Below are positions 1-5,474 of a DNA stretch of 8,554 nt, one piece after another. The stretch lies in assembly GCA_021823905.1 (NCBI GenBank), contig JAKALX010000149.1, positions 1 through 8,554 on the forward strand, written 5' to 3'. Within the stretch, counting starts at the first letter, position 1, and each line of letters begins with the position of its first letter. A program made the position numbers and the translations under genes. Origin of the DNA: Chloroflexota bacterium (lineage in GTDB: Bacteria; Chloroflexota; Dehalococcoidia; Tepidiformales; Tepidiformaceae). The notes beneath the pieces are model-generated. The model worked only from the letters and a program-made list of their open reading frames with translations, did no database searches and was not told the origin of the DNA.

Positions 1-1128
1 ACAGGACAGCGCGACTACTACGAGGTTCTCGGCATTCCTCGCACCGCCGACGCGGCCGAGATCAAGAAGGCCTACCGCGGCCTCGCCATGAAGTACCACC
101 CAGACCGCAACGCCGATCCGCAGGCAGCCGAGCGGTTCAAGGAAATCAACGCCGCGAACGAGATCCTGTCCGACCCGGAGAAGCGCGCGCGCTACGATCG
201 GTTTGGCCACGCAGGCGTCGAGAACGGCGCCGGGCCCGGCGGGTTCGAAGGCTTCTCAAACTTCGAAGGCTTCGGCGACATCTTCGACGCCTTCTTCGGG
301 GGCGCATCGCGTGGTGGCCGCCGCCGCGCCGGCCCCGCCCGCGGCGCCGACCTTCGCTACAACCTCCGCCTCACTTTCGAAGAAGCGGTCTTCGGCGTGG
401 AGAAGGAGATCGAGTACCAGCGCCTCGAGCGCTGCTCACAGTGCAACGGCCGCGGCGCGGAGCCGGGAACCGATCTCACGACCTGCCCGGAATGCAACGG
501 CGCGGGTGAGATCCGCCGCGCCCAGCAGAGCATCTTCGGCCAGTTCGTCAATGTCGTCGCTTGCGCGCGTTGCCAGGGCGAGGGACGCATCGTCACCAAC
601 CCCTGCACAAAGTGCCGCGGCGCCGGCCGCGAGCGCGCGACCCGCCGTATCAGCGTCAAAGTGCCCCCGGGCGTCGACAACGACCAGCAGATTCGCCTCT
701 CGGGCGAGGGCGAAGCCGGCGCCCGCGGTGGCGAAGCCGGGAACCTGTACGTCGTCCTGACCGTCGCCGAGCACCCGAAGTTCGAGCGCGTGGACGACCA
801 CATCCTGTTCGAGCTTCCCGTCAACATCGCCCAGGCGTCGCTCGGGGCGAAGGTCACGATCCCGACGCTCGACGGCGATTTCGAGTTCGAGATCCCTCCC
901 GGCACGCAGACGGGCGACGATTTCGTTCTCCGCGGCAAGGGCATCCCCCGCCTCCGTGGTGGCGGCCGCGGCGACATGGTTGTCCGCGTGACGGCCGTCG
1001 TCCCGGAGGACCTGACCGACGAGCAGCGCGCCCTCCTCGAGCAGCTCGCGCTGACAATGGGCACCGCCACCCTCCCCAGGAAATCCAAGGGCCTCTTCGA
1101 ACGCCTCCGCGATGCCGTCGCCGGCTAG
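1..1128 (+). CDS. dnaJ: Chaperone protein DnaJ (Hsp40), 5'-truncated by window edge
   Basis: Co-chaperone that delivers unfolded clients to DnaK and stimulates its ATPase; cytoplasmic. The reading frame is open from base 1, so only the first few codons are missing. The visible 375 residues begin with a J domain (RDYYEVLG, then HPD at visible residues 33-35, nt 97-105). A Gly/Phe-rich linker follows at about 70-103. The zinc-binding cysteine-rich region has all four CxxCxGxG repeats: C145/C148, C162/C165, C188/C191 and C202/C205. The client-binding C-terminal domains end in FERLRDAVAG. All zinc ligands are intact, which makes this a class I (type A) DnaJ of normal length. The first ATG in the frame (nt 88) lies inside the J domain and is not the start. 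dnaK or grpE would be expected upstream but is out of view. The stop is followed at once by the heptamer repeats. Confidence 0.97.
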   Translation, partial: TGQRDYYEVLGIPRTADAAEIKKAYRGLAMKYHPDRNADPQAAERFKEINAANEILSDPEKRARYDRFGHAGVENGAGPGGFEGFSNFEGFGDIFDAFFGGASRGGRRRAGPARGADLRYNLRLTFEEAVFGVEKEIEYQRLERCSQCNGRGAEPGTDLTTCPECNGAGEIRRAQQSIFGQFVNVVACARCQGEGRIVTNPCTKCRGAGRERATRRISVKVPPGVDNDQQIRLSGEGEAGARGGEAGNLYVVLTVAEHPKFERVDDHILFELPVNIAQASLGAKVTIPTLDGDFEFEIPPGTQTGDDFVLRGKGIPRLRGGGRGDMVVRVTAVVPEDLTDEQRALLEQLALTMGTATLPRKSKGLFERLRDAVAG

Positions 1129-1129
1129 G

Positions 1130-1260
1130 GATTGCCGATTGCCGATTGGCGATTGGCGATTGAAGCGAGGGTTCCGCATGAGAATCGGCAATCGACAATC
1201 GGCAATTGAGGCGAGGGTTCCGCATGAGAATCGGCAATCGACAATCGGCAATCGGCAATT
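1130..1260. repeat. Opposed heptamer repeat arrays between dnaJ and prmA
   Basis: Five forward heptamers start just after the dnaJ stop: GATTGCC twice, GATTGGC twice, GATTGAA (1130-1164). Two blocks of reverse-complement heptamers (GGCAATC, GACAATC, GGCAATT) follow at 1187-1207 and 1233-1260. Each is led by the same unit, GCGAGGGTTCCGCATGAGAA. The result is a 42-bp perfect direct repeat (1165-1206 and 1211-1252, period 46 bp). Bases 1131-1148 are perfectly complementary to 1242-1259, giving an 18-bp stem with a 93-nt loop that contains a further complementary block. The period is not a multiple of 3, so this is unlikely to be coding. It resembles the short tandem repeat families scattered through intergenic DNA of many bacteria. 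No transposase or CRISPR features are present. Confidence 0.9.
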
Positions 1261-2218
1261 GACGGCGTTGCTCTGGTTCGAAGTCACCGCCCGCGTTCCT
1301 CCGGCCGAGGTTGAGGCCGTCTCCGAGCTGATGCGCGCCGTCTCGCCCGGCGGCATCGCCGTCGAAGAGCCGGTCGACATCCTCGGGCCCGAGCTGGGCT
1401 TCCGCGTGCGCGGCGGCGAACCCGTGCTCGTCCGCGCTTACCTGCCGAGCTCCGAGCTGGGCGCCGTTCTCGTGGATGACCTCCGCCGCGCCATGGCCGC
1501 ATTCCCGCATGTCGAACTCGTCGCGAAGCCGCTCTACGAAGAGGACTGGGCTGTCTCCTGGCGCGAATTCTTCGGCGTCGTCGACAGCGGCGGCCGCGTC
1601 ATCATCGTTCCCACCTGGATCGAGCACCAGCCGCTCCCCGGGCAGCTGGCCATCCGCCTCGATCCCGGGCAGGCGTTCGGCACCGGTCATCACGAGACCA
1701 CCCGCCTCTGCCTGCTCGCCCTCGAAGACCTTGTTGCTCCCGGAATCGCCGTGCTCGACGTCGGAACGGGCTCCGGCGTCCTTGCGATTGCCGCCGTCCT
1801 CCTCGGTGCCGGCTCCGTGACCGCTATTGACATCGATCCAATCGCCGCTGATGTCGCCCGCGCCAATTCCGAGGCAAACGGTGTGGGCCACCGGATCTCG
1901 ATCAGCGCAGGCGTCCTGACCGCTGGCCACGGCCGCACCTACGACCTCGTAGTCGCCAATATCAGCACCGACGCCAATGTTGGCCTGGCTCCGCTCTTCT
2001 CGGAGGTTGTCGCGCCGGGCGGCTCGCTCGTCCTCAGTGGAATCCTCGCGCCAGACGCGGGCCGGGTACGGGCGGCGATGTCGGCCGGGGGTTTCGATCT
2101 GCAAGCCATGCGCCACGAGCGCGACTGGTGCTTGCTGGAGTTCCGGCGGCCCGTCTCCTCATTGACGGAGCCCGTGACCTCGCTTCGGCGGCCGAAGCAC
2201 CCGGTGAGGGGCCCGTAG
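1259..2218 (+). CDS. prmA: Ribosomal protein L11 methyltransferase PrmA
   Basis: SAM-dependent enzyme that methylates amino groups of ribosomal protein L11. The N-terminal substrate-recognition domain starts at WFEVTARV and includes the EDW...WREFF segment (nt 1541-1573). The family signature GTGHHET is at nt 1679-1699, the AdoMet motif VLDVGTGSG at 1751-1777, the acidic motif AIDIDP at 1832-1849, and the catalytic-loop Asn in VVANIS at 1958-1960. Start choice: in-frame ATGs at 1112 and 1178 would translate dnaJ sequence or the repeats, giving a low-complexity N terminus alien to the family. I prefer TTG 1259 (MTALLWFEV) or TTG 1268 (MLWFEV), which give 319 or 316 aa, close to the usual 300-310. 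No convincing Shine-Dalgarno precedes either. The last 21 or so residues (after EFRRP) run beyond the usual end and look like read-through into non-conserved sequence. The gene follows dnaJ on the same strand and is probably co-transcribed, with the repeat hairpin between them. Confidence 0.93.
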   Translation: MTALLWFEVTARVPPAEVEAVSELMRAVSPGGIAVEEPVDILGPELGFRVRGGEPVLVRAYLPSSELGAVLVDDLRRAMAAFPHVELVAKPLYEEDWAVSWREFFGVVDSGGRVIIVPTWIEHQPLPGQLAIRLDPGQAFGTGHHETTRLCLLALEDLVAPGIAVLDVGTGSGVLAIAAVLLGAGSVTAIDIDPIAADVARANSEANGVGHRISISAGVLTAGHGRTYDLVVANISTDANVGLAPLFSEVVAPGGSLVLSGILAPDAGRVRAAMSAGGFDLQAMRHERDWCLLEFRRPVSSLTEPVTSLRRPKHPVRGP

Positions 2219-2224
2219 CGAGGT
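2177..2224 (+). other. Inverted repeats across the prmA stop codon
   Basis: ACCTCGCT (2177-2184) is perfectly complementary to AGCGAGGT (2217-2224). Nested inside, GCTTCGGC (2182-2189) mirrors GCCGAAGC (2191-2198) around a single base. The two helices share bases 2182-2184, but the inner one can form as TCGG/CCGA (2185-2188 with 2192-2195) stacked on the outer stem. They span the non-conserved tail of prmA and its stop. No run of T follows, so this is not a standard intrinsic terminator. It may be the first helix of the structured stretch downstream, or a mRNA 3'-end hairpin. Formation in vivo is inferred. Confidence 0.4.
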
Positions 2225-2456
2225 GTGGTGTAGCTCCCCTCTGCATTGCGGCAAGTCCCTTATGGTATCTCCAGACGCGAAGGAGCACACTGCCGGAGGG
2301 ACCGAACGTCGCCAACGTGAGGATCCCCCGGCCCTGAACGGGCGAAGACGGTTGGCCGATTCTCGATGGACGGGAGTGGCACATGCGCCGTCCGGAACAG
2401 ATCGTTCGGGGCGCGGTTTTCTGTCGGTCCGGCAAGAGCTGGGAGGACACACGAAG
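2219..2456 (+). other. Gene-free 238-bp stretch; possible structured leader RNA
   Basis: No conserved protein is encoded here. On the plus strand two bulged hairpins sit almost back to back. The first pairs GTGT and GCTCC (2228-2231, 2233-2237; A2232 bulged) with GGAGCACAC (2282-2290). The second pairs GCCGG and GGGA (2292-2296, 2298-2301; A2297 bulged) with TCCCCCGGC (2324-2332). A third stem pairs GGACGG (2368-2373) with CCGTCC (2388-2393), and competes with CCG-AAC/GTTCGG at 2392-2409. GTCC (2427-2430) can pair with GGAC (2445-2448), partly covering the ribosome binding site of the next gene. I recognise no known riboswitch core. GC-rich sequence folds easily, so a functional RNA here is a hypothesis. 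Confidence 0.3.
2442..2446 (+). promoter_or_regulatory. Shine-Dalgarno site for the 138-aa gene
   Basis: GGAGG, with 10 nt between it and ATG 2457. It fixes the start at 2457 rather than at the upstream in-frame ATG 2223, which would translate the gene-free stretch. Confidence 0.65.
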
Positions 2457-2873
2457 ATGACGCAAAGCTGGGAACGCGCCACCTGGTCAGGCCTCGCACG
2501 TGTGCGCGAGGCCGACGACGCCCCCGCGCATGAGCATGGTTGGATCGTGGAGATTGCTACCCGGAGAGTGATCCGCCGCCGCTGCCCGGCCTGCGTGCTC
2601 GAAGCCGCTGAAGCAGTCCGTCTCGAACGCGAGGCCGCCGGTCTGGCCCTGGAGGCGAGCGAAGCCATGAAGGTGCTCAGACAGATCGAGGAAGCGCTCG
2701 AAGAAGGCGCCGAGGTGCTCGATCCGGCCCAGGCGGGCCTCCGCGTCGCCGAGCCCGAGGAGGTCCGCCCCGGCCCGCCCGCACGTGACCGCGGCGGCCG
2801 CGAGCCGCTTCCCGCGTCGGCCGAGGTGCGCCCGTCGCCGCGCGAGCTTGGCCGCGAGCATCGCGGCTACTGA
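2457..2873 (+). CDS. Hypothetical protein, 138 aa, with one CxxC and a charged helical segment
   Basis: I do not recognise a family. From ATG 2457 the protein opens MTQSWERATWSG. It has a histidine pair HEH at residues 25-27 and CPAC at 43-46, spaced so that H25/H27 and C43/C46 could together bind a metal such as zinc (inference). Residues 47-90 are rich in Ala, Glu, Leu and Arg and should form a long helix or coiled coil. The tail (about 95-138) is Pro/Arg/Glu-rich and probably disordered. There is no signal peptide or membrane segment. The strong ribosome binding site favours a real gene; the lack of a recognisable domain and the general openness of frames in this GC-rich DNA are the reasons for caution. 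It lies alone between prmA and the RodZ-like gene, on the same strand. Confidence 0.6.
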   Translation: MTQSWERATWSGLARVREADDAPAHEHGWIVEIATRRVIRRRCPACVLEAAEAVRLEREAAGLALEASEAMKVLRQIEEALEEGAEVLDPAQAGLRVAEPEEVRPGPPARDRGGREPLPASAEVRPSPRELGREHRGY

Positions 2874-2921
2874 TCCGGCTGGCGCCGTATCCGCGGGTCC
2901 TTTACGTTCCACCGGCTGTCC

Positions 2922-2952
2922 CATGTTGAACGCATCTGCTACGTTCAACATG
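2922..2952. promoter_or_regulatory. Perfect 11-bp inverted repeat, candidate operator of the RodZ-like/rimO unit
   Basis: CATGTTGAACG (2922-2932) and CGTTCAACATG (2942-2952) are exact reverse complements separated by 9 nt. The site lies 16 bp before ATG 2969 in a 95-bp intergenic region. A further partial half-site, ACGTTC, occurs at 2904-2909. The AT-richer, two-fold symmetric arms in very GC-rich surroundings suggest a site for a dimeric repressor. As RNA the arms would form a stem just upstream of the ribosome binding site, so a translational role is also possible. The GAAC/GTTC spacing (11 nt) does not fit a LexA box, which has about 4. I see no convincing -35/-10 pair nearby. Confidence 0.6.
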
Positions 2953-2958
2953 ACCCCC

Positions 2959-2963
2959 GAGGT
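2959..2963 (+). promoter_or_regulatory. Shine-Dalgarno site for the RodZ-like gene
   Basis: GAGGT, with 5 nt between it and ATG 2969. It supports the chosen start, which also matches the family N terminus (GELL..AREARGLTLED). Confidence 0.6.
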
Positions 2964-2968
2964 ACGTA

Positions 2969-3874
2969 ATGGGTGAACTGGGGACCCTCCTGGTACGGGC
3001 CCGTGAAGCGCGCGGCCTGACCCTCGAAGACGCCGAACGCGACACGCGCATCTCTCGCCGGTACTTGCAGGCGCTCGAATCAGAGCAGTTTGAGGTGATC
3101 CCGGCGCCCGTCTATGCGCGCGGATTTCTGCGTTCGTATTCCCAGTACCTTGGCATCGACCCGCAGGAAACGCTCGGCATGTTCCCCCGCGATGACGACG
3201 AGCCGCGCGTTGCGGCTTCCTCGGCCCAGCGCCCTCCCGTCCGCCAGCCGCCAAGCGCCGTCGGCGCGGGTCGCCCCGACTGGCGCCGGCCAGCCGCGCC
3301 TCAGTCGGAATTCCAGCGCTCCGAGGAGCCGGTCCACCGTCCTGTTCGCCGCGAACCGCCCCGCCGGGACCACGATCCGGCGCTCCCGCTCGAACCGGTG
3401 ATCGGCGTGGACATCGGCGTCCCCGCTCCCAACCGCCGGATCAAGACAGACCCGGCGGCTCAGACCCGGAGCGCCGTCATCGCCATCGTTGCAGTCGCCG
3501 CGGTCGTCGCCGTGATCCTGGTTGCGTTCCTCATCTCCAACCTTGGCGGCGGCAGCGCGCCGGCTCCGAGCGCGAACGGCGCCGGTACTGCTTCCGCCAA
3601 TGCGACCGTCGCTCCCGGCGGGCAGTCGACCGCCGCGGCTGGAGGCGGCACGACGGCCGCTGCCACTTCCTCCACTCCCGGCGTTATGCCGAACGTTGTC
3701 GGCCAGACCGCTACCGCCGCGAAGGCCAACCTCACGGCGGCCGGCATCAAGTTCATCGAGAAACCGCAAAAGAGCAACCGGCCCAAGGGCGAGGTCATCG
3801 AGCAGTCGCCCGGCCCCGACAGCCAGGTCAGCGTCGGCTTCACGGCCATCATCGTTGTCAGCGACGGGCCCTGA
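2969..3874 (+). CDS. RodZ-like HTH membrane protein with C-terminal PASTA domain
   Basis: 301 aa. Residues 1-73 form an HTH_25/RodZ-type N-terminal domain: GELGTLLVRAREARGLTLED, then DTRISRRYLQALESEQF and the hallmark PAPVYARGFLRSYSQYLGID. A Pro/Arg-rich cytoplasmic linker covers about 75-167. A single strongly hydrophobic transmembrane helix lies at 168-190, preceded by positive charges (inside). An Ala/Gly/Ser/Thr-rich linker at 192-236 leads to one PASTA repeat at about 238-299 (MPNVVGQ...AAGI...VIEQSPGPDSQV...IIVVSDG). In classical RodZ the extracytoplasmic part is a different (DUF4115-like) domain, and the N-terminal part binds MreB. PASTA domains, known from penicillin-binding proteins and PknB-type kinases, bind peptidoglycan-like ligands. 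The inferred role is a one-pass link between cytoplasmic cytoskeleton or DNA and the cell wall. The stop overlaps the rimO start by one base, so the two are translationally coupled. Confidence 0.88.
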   Translation: MGELGTLLVRAREARGLTLEDAERDTRISRRYLQALESEQFEVIPAPVYARGFLRSYSQYLGIDPQETLGMFPRDDDEPRVAASSAQRPPVRQPPSAVGAGRPDWRRPAAPQSEFQRSEEPVHRPVRREPPRRDHDPALPLEPVIGVDIGVPAPNRRIKTDPAAQTRSAVIAIVAVAAVVAVILVAFLISNLGGGSAPAPSANGAGTASANATVAPGGQSTAAAGGGTTAAATSSTPGVMPNVVGQTATAAKANLTAAGIKFIEKPQKSNRPKGEVIEQSPGPDSQVSVGFTAIIVVSDGP

Positions 3875-5181
3875 TGGCTGTTCCCCGCACCTACCACCTC
3901 GTCACCCTCGGCTGTCCCAAGAACGACGTCGACAGCGAGCACCTCGAACGCCTGCTCACCGGCGGCGAGCTGCTGCCGGTCATCCAGCCGGGCGACGCCG
4001 ACGCCATCATCGTCAACACCTGCGGCTTCATCGAGCAGAGCCAGGAACAGTCGATGGAAGCCGTCCGCGAGCTCGCCGCCACAAAGCGTGAGGGCCAAAC
4101 GCTCATCGTCGCCGGCTGCATGACGCAGCTCTACGGCCGCCAGGTTCGCGAAGAAAACCCCGCCGTGGATCACGTTTTCGGCGTCGGCCAGTGGCAGGAC
4201 GTGGCGAAGCTCCTCAGCGTCGACGTCGACGCCGTCTTCGACATCCCCGAAGGCGCGGCAAAGGTTACGGGCCCCAGCGCTTACCTCAAGATCTCCGATG
4301 GCTGCGACGCGCCCTGCACCTTCTGCGTCATCCCGAAGATCAAGGGTGGTCTGCGCTCCGCACCCGCCGGCCTGCTCGTCCGCGAGGCCCAGCGCCTGGT
4401 CGCCGCCGGTGCGAAGGAGCTTGTCCTTGTCGGCCAGGACACGACGGCGTGGGGTGAAGACCTCGGCATGCCCGTCGCCGGAGGCCTCCCCGGACTGCTG
4501 GAGATGCTCTCCGAAGCGGTTGGGCCCGAGGTCTGGCTGCGCCTCATGTACGCCTACCCAAGCCGCGTCAGCGATCAGCTCATCGAAACGATGGCTCGTC
4601 TGCCAAACGTCGTCCATTACCTCGACGTCCCCCTCCAGCACGGCTCCGAAGCCGTCCTTCGCCGCATGAAACGCCCGCACAACGTCGAGAAGGTCCACGC
4701 CTTCGTCCGGCAGCTCCGGGCGGCCATGCCCGATGTCGTCCTGCGCACGTCGTTCATCGCCGGCTTCCCCGGCGAGACGGAGGCCGAGTTCCAGGAACTG
4801 CTCGACTTCGCGAAGGTGATCCGTTTCGACCACGCCGGCTGCTTCACCTACTCCCGCCAGCAGTGGACCGGCGCCTTCGAAATGGCGGATCAGGTACCCG
4901 ATGAGATCAAGCACGAGCGCCGCGACCGCTTCATGCGACAGCAACAGAAGATCGCGGCGAGGCAGGCGCAGCGCTTCGTGGGCCGCGACCTCCCGATGCT
5001 CGTCGAGGGCCTCGGCGAAGACGATGACGGCGACCCCGTCGTCGCCGGCCGCACCTATCGCGAAGCCCCCGAGGTTGACGGTCTCGTCATCGTCCGCGGC
5101 GCTGCCGAGCCCGGATCCCGCGTCCTCGTCCACATCGACGAAGCCTCCGGCTACGACCTCTTCGGCTCCGTTATCAGGTAG
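3874..5181 (+). CDS. rimO: Ribosomal protein S12 methylthiotransferase RimO
   Basis: Radical SAM methylthiotransferase that adds a methylthio group to the conserved aspartate of ribosomal protein S12. The 435 aa match the usual family length. The N-terminal UPF0004 domain carries auxiliary 4Fe-4S ligands C14 (LGCPKNDVDSE), C50 (NTCGF) and C82 (AGCM). The radical SAM cluster motif is C144-x3-C148-x2-C151 in SDGCDAPCTFCVIPK. The family segment LDVPLQHGSEAVLRRMKR is present, and a TRAM domain forms the C terminus (about residue 370 on, EVDGLVIV...GYDLFGSVI). LGCPKNDVDSE and the TRAM sequence favour RimO over MiaB. All six cysteines are intact. ATG 3874 overlaps the preceding stop (TGATG), so translation probably depends on the upstream gene. 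Confidence 0.95.
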   Translation: MAVPRTYHLVTLGCPKNDVDSEHLERLLTGGELLPVIQPGDADAIIVNTCGFIEQSQEQSMEAVRELAATKREGQTLIVAGCMTQLYGRQVREENPAVDHVFGVGQWQDVAKLLSVDVDAVFDIPEGAAKVTGPSAYLKISDGCDAPCTFCVIPKIKGGLRSAPAGLLVREAQRLVAAGAKELVLVGQDTTAWGEDLGMPVAGGLPGLLEMLSEAVGPEVWLRLMYAYPSRVSDQLIETMARLPNVVHYLDVPLQHGSEAVLRRMKRPHNVEKVHAFVRQLRAAMPDVVLRTSFIAGFPGETEAEFQELLDFAKVIRFDHAGCFTYSRQQWTGAFEMADQVPDEIKHERRDRFMRQQQKIAARQAQRFVGRDLPMLVEGLGEDDDGDPVVAGRTYREAPEVDGLVIVRGAAEPGSRVLVHIDEASGYDLFGSVIR

Positions 5182-5183
5182 TC

Positions 5184-5201
5184 GCGGGCCACCGTGCCCG
5201 C
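5184..5201 (+). terminator. Weak hairpin just after rimO
   Basis: GCGGGC (5184-5189) pairs with GCCCGC (5196-5201) across a 6-nt loop, starting 3 nt after the rimO stop. No T run follows, so if it terminates transcription it does so inefficiently. It may instead be an mRNA 3'-stabilising hairpin. Confidence 0.3.
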
Positions 5202-5203
5202 AG

Positions 5204-5225
5204 GTTCGGCACGATCGTCCCGAAC
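5204..5225. promoter_or_regulatory. 22-bp near-perfect dyad, candidate hicBA operator
   Basis: GTTCGGCACGA (5204-5214) faces TCGTCCCGAAC (5215-5225). Ten of 11 positions are symmetric, with a single C/C mismatch. It lies between rimO and hicB and ends 17 bp before a TATCAT hexamer (5243-5248), so it would cover the -35 region. Toxin-antitoxin operons are commonly autoregulated through such palindromes. The binding protein is not known, because the HicB encoded here is short and shows no obvious DNA-binding domain. Confidence 0.5.
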
Positions 5226-5242
5226 TACCGGGGGGCCGCGTG

Positions 5243-5248
5243 TATCAT
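5243..5248 (+). promoter_or_regulatory. Possible -10 element of hicBA
   Basis: TATCAT matches five of six bases of the TATAAT consensus and stands out in GC-rich sequence. No good -35 hexamer is visible at 16-18 bp; the dyad occupies that place. If this is the -10, transcription starts near 5255, after ATG 5247, which leaves TTG 5268 as the hicB start. Confidence 0.35.
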
Positions 5249-5255
5249 GAGCGGC

Positions 5256-5260
5256 GGAGG
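5256..5260 (+). promoter_or_regulatory. Shine-Dalgarno site deciding the hicB start
   Basis: GGAGG, with 7 nt between it and TTG 5268. It favours TTG 5268 over ATG 5247, since it would lie inside the coding sequence if 5247 were used. Confidence 0.6.
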
Positions 5261-5267
5261 TCGGGCA

Positions 5268-5474
5268 TTGGACGAGATCATCTTCGTGGTCACCGAGGCG
5301 CCTGAGGGCGGGTACACGGCAAGAGCGCTGGGCGAGTCGATCTTCACCGAGGCTGATGATGTCGACTCCCTTCGAGAGCACGTGCGAGACGCCGTGCGCT
5401 GCCACTTCGAGGAAGGTCAGGCGCCACGCGTGGTGCGACTGCACTTCGTGCGCGACGATCTCATCGCGGTATGA
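5268..5474 (+). CDS. hicB: HicB-like antitoxin, short form
   Basis: Predicted antitoxin that binds and neutralises the HicA product of the next gene. From TTG 5268 it is 68 aa, starting MDEIIFVVTEAPEGGYTARALG. This is the beta-strand pattern of the HicB partial RNase-H-like fold, with GGYTARALG and FTEADD..SLREHVRDAV as the recognisable parts. ATG 5247 would add seven residues (MSGGGRA) not typical of the family. The protein ends at LHFVRDDLIAV, with no helix-turn-helix or ribbon-helix-helix domain after the fold, unlike longer HicB proteins that repress their own operon. Small proteins of this group are, as I recall, sometimes misnamed as a 2-oxoisovalerate dehydrogenase subunit in databases; nothing here supports that enzyme. 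Its stop overlaps the hicA start (ATGA). Confidence 0.85.
   Translation: MDEIIFVVTEAPEGGYTARALGESIFTEADDVDSLREHVRDAVRCHFEEGQAPRVVRLHFVRDDLIAV

Noticed and set aside
1165..1252. Two 42-bp direct repeats considered as a CRISPR fragment
   Set aside because: The units are separated by only 4 bp with no spacers, and are built from internal heptamers; there are no cas genes.
2386..2410. GTCCGGAA suggested a signal recognition particle RNA apical loop
   Set aside because: The conserved GGAAGCAGCC sequence and the flanking symmetric stem are absent.
2427..2480. GACGCAAAGC at 2459-2468 resembles the core of c-di-GMP-I (GEMM) riboswitches
   Set aside because: The matching upstream GGCAAACC box, the intervening stem and the tetraloop receptor are missing, and the string lies inside the coding start of the 138-aa gene.
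2922..2952. The inverted repeat as a LexA (SOS) box
   Set aside because: The GAAC and GTTC half-sites are 11 nt apart instead of about 4, and the adjacent genes are not DNA-damage genes.
2487..3254. Minus-strand open frame of 255 codons opposite the hypothetical gene
   Set aside because: It crosses an intergenic region with an operator-like dyad and enters the antisense of the RodZ-like gene; no domain and no supporting ribosome binding site were noticed.
3460..5133. Long minus-strand open frame (557 codons) opposite rimO
   Set aside because: It lies antisense to the clearly conserved RodZ-like and rimO genes, and its Asp/Ala/Glu/Val-rich sequence has no domain; this is a shadow caused by GC-rich third positions.
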